NCBI GenBank assembly: GCA_011800805.1
Contig: MPNW01000147.1
Location: 195,200 to 259,199, forward strand
Source of the DNA: Hirudo medicinalis
Taxonomy: Eukaryota > Annelida > Clitellata > Hirudinida > Hirudinidae
Direction: 5' to 3'
DNA length: 64,000 bases
Shown here: positions 63,790 to 64,000 of the stretch, one piece after another
How positions within the stretch are numbered: position 1 is the stretch's first letter
Layout of the letters: every line of letters starts with the position of its first letter
Notes under the pieces: model-generated
What the model was told of the DNA's origin: nothing
The model's database searches: none
What the model saw: only the letters and a program-made list of their open reading frames with translations
Position numbers and translations under genes: made by a program

Positions 63790-64000
63790 GTCTATGGTTG
63801 AGCTAGACCCCTTGGAAGATTCGCGGAGGACGACTCGTTTCTCATGTTCAGAAAGTTTTTGAGGTCTTCCTGGACTAGTTTTTTTCCATAACTTTCAGGA
63901 TCATTCAAATAACGTCTTATAACCTTTCTAGATCGATTAACCCTCATAGAAATATCTGAAATTGACAAATTCATGTCTTTAATGGCCTTTATTTGTCCTT
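63790..64000 (-). mobile_element. Tc1/mariner-like transposase N-terminal fragment, frameshifted
   Basis: The minus strand reads QIKAIKDMNLSISDISMRVN then RSRKVIRRYLNDPESYGKK, the paired helix-turn-helix DNA-binding region of Tc1/Tc3-type transposases. In the A-run after YGKK the expected continuation (a proline-arginine-rich linker and second HTH) is found in another frame, implying a one-base change, and a stop follows at 63792. The copy runs off the window or is truncated; it is inactive as seen. Confidence 0.82.

Overview
The window is intron-rich nuclear DNA of an animal. It carries seven recognisable metazoan genes split into many short exons with GT-AG borders, plus one divergent Sox gene. 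Introns and spacers are AT-rich with many ATT, CAT and GAT microsatellites. Retroelement, SINE and DNA-transposon debris is scattered throughout. The gene set (an augmin subunit, CCDC28, PDE2A, RPS6KC1, a DSCAM) fits a non-vertebrate bilaterian, probably marine; the phylum cannot be fixed from this sequence. There is no bacterial operon, CRISPR array or provirus. I found no undescribed multi-gene system; the unusual observations are local.

Layout, left to right. 145-2954 (-): N-terminal half of APC7, a TPR subunit of the anaphase-promoting complex, continuing off the left edge. 2955-6645: transposon-rich spacer with a 911-base assembly gap and broken non-LTR retrotransposon pieces. 6646-13735 (+): RPS6KC1 (PX, MIT, pseudokinase). 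14429-15351 (-): a short CCDC28 homologue. 16501-19136 (+): HAUS4, an augmin subunit, lacking its first exon. 19137-24650: microsatellite-rich gene desert. 24744-26690 (+): a divergent Sox factor with an enlarged HMG box behind a TATA box. 26922-32813 (-): complete IGHMBP2 (SF1 helicase, R3H, AN1), convergent with and nearly touching the Sox gene. 32814-37862: spacer with degenerate repeats. 37863-53137 (+): PDE2A, 30 exons, two GAF domains plus a PDE catalytic domain. 53138-54881: spacer. 54882-63523 (-): C-terminal two thirds of a DSCAM receptor (4 Ig, 4 FN3, Ig, 2 FN3, TM, short tail), continuing off the right edge. 63790-64000 (-): a frameshifted Tc1/mariner-like transposase fragment.

The genes are individually housekeeping, signalling or neuronal and show no common pathway, apart from mitotic roles for APC7 and HAUS4. 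Exon models were built by hand from reading frame, splice-site dinucleotides, phase agreement and remembered similarity to vertebrate homologues. Internal exons are reliable; first exons and C-termini of small genes are less so.
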